From assembly GCA_963575745.1 (NCBI GenBank), contig CAUYUJ010015684.1:174001-202303 (forward strand): a stretch of 28,303 nucleotides of DNA. The letters run 5' to 3'. Positions 27,798 to 28,303 of this stretch are shown piece after piece. The notes under the pieces are model-generated. The model did not search any database, had not been told where the DNA came from, and saw only the letters and a list, made by a program, of their open reading frames with translations. Each line of letters opens with the position of its first letter. Position 1 is the first letter of the stretch. The position numbers and the translations under genes were made by a program. This DNA is from Prorocentrum cordatum. Taxonomy: Eukaryota; Sar; Dinophyceae; Prorocentrales; Prorocentraceae.

Positions 27798-28170
27798 TGG
27801 AAGCATGCCCCCCTCCCTTTCCACCCCGCCCGTCCTCACACGTCAAACTTCATATGTGCAAAACCGACGGGATTTGGAGCTCCAAAATGTAACACTTCAA
27901 CATGAAAATCAGTATGCTGTGGATTTGCACTCCCCGTAAGCAGTTCCCCAGAACTCCGAAAATTGTTTTTTCAACACCTAAAACGAGTGCGTGCGTGTTT
28001 TTGCTATGAAACTAACGAATATCCGAAGTGCAAAACGGTAGAAATTCAACGTGCGAAATGTTGAAATAGCCTTCAGATGTACTCCGAAACATATGGAAAT
28101 AGCCTTCAGGAACGCATGCCTCTGAAACCAGCTGTCGTCACTTTTTCCCCCTACTTCCACTCCCCTACCC
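27798..28170. other. Region upstream of gene A
   Basis: AT-richer than the rest of the window. It contains a 33-bp spaced duplication, GAAATAGCCTTCAG at 28063 and 28096, and several TCCGAA words. No TATA-like element or TTTT-type promoter can be defended, and no gene is seen. Confidence 0.4.
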
Positions 28171-28171
28171 C

Positions 28172-28303
28172 GTGCCCCCTCCGCCCCGACAGTTTTATTC
28201 CGCGTCGCGACGCACGTCACCTCCCCCCCTTCCCCCCTTTTCCCCAGCGCCCCAGTTGGACCCCCGCCCCGTGGCCCTCTGCCCCAAGCCCCGCCCAGTG
28301 CCC
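28172..28303 (+). repeat. CCAGCGCCCCAG repeat family at the right edge
   Basis: CCCCCTCCGCCCCGACAG, TTTATTCCGCGTCGCGACGC, CCCCAGCGCCCCAG and CCCGTGGCCCTCTGCCCC follow in the same order as in the array at 8304-8770. The copy runs off the window. Confidence 0.75.

Overview
The window looks like nuclear DNA of a dinoflagellate. Established features that point there are copies of the dinoflagellate trans-spliced leader (SL; consensus DCCGTAGCCATTTTGGCTCA followed by AG), genes carried in one direction, introns stuffed with simple repeats, a decayed non-LTR retroelement of a type common in these genomes, and very high repeat content with long GGA/TCC, ACAT, CA and GAGGCT arrays. A Prorocentrum- or Symbiodinium-like genome fits, but no marker here fixes the genus. 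There is one 100-base assembly gap (8204-8303).

Left part (1-4.4 kb): two GGA arrays, then a plus-strand reverse-transcriptase retroelement (about 900-4268). It still shows the YLDD catalytic motif, a downstream Cys/His segment and an endonuclease-like tail, but it is broken by several frameshifts and one in-frame stop.

Middle (4.4-16 kb): no convincing host gene. This stretch holds GGA/TCC arrays, two blocks of a CTTGGGGGCCTC minisatellite, a 1.1-kb ACAT-type tetranucleotide block, perfect short hairpins, a dispersed GC-rich repeat, and two direct copies (about 9233-11008 and 12328-14060) of a composite 1.7-kb element. That element has 13-bp inverted repeats near its ends and nested tandem arrays inside.

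Right part (16-28.3 kb): three consecutive genes, all on the minus strand. In order of transcription they are gene A (27775 to about 23037), gene B (22559 to 17786) and gene C (16909 to 16163). Gene A is a multi-exon gene with transposase-like (RNase-H/hAT-like) motif spacing and a C-terminal PHD finger. Gene B is an unrecognised multi-exon gene of about 1,000 residues with three apparent single-base frameshifts. Gene C is an intronless gene with a Cys-rich segment and an acidic tail. Each has an SL-like sequence at its 5' end: nearly perfect and touching the ATG for gene A, decayed for B and C. This is the pattern expected when spliced mRNAs are reverse-transcribed and recycled into the genome. 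Two further SL-like sequences lie in the first intron of gene B in the opposite orientation, close to a 13-unit, 31-bp hairpin array.

No shared pathway can be assigned. The clearest theme is reverse-transcription-driven gene recycling next to a retroelement that could in principle have supplied the enzyme (inference). Intron boundaries are hand-derived from frame and splice signals and need transcript support.
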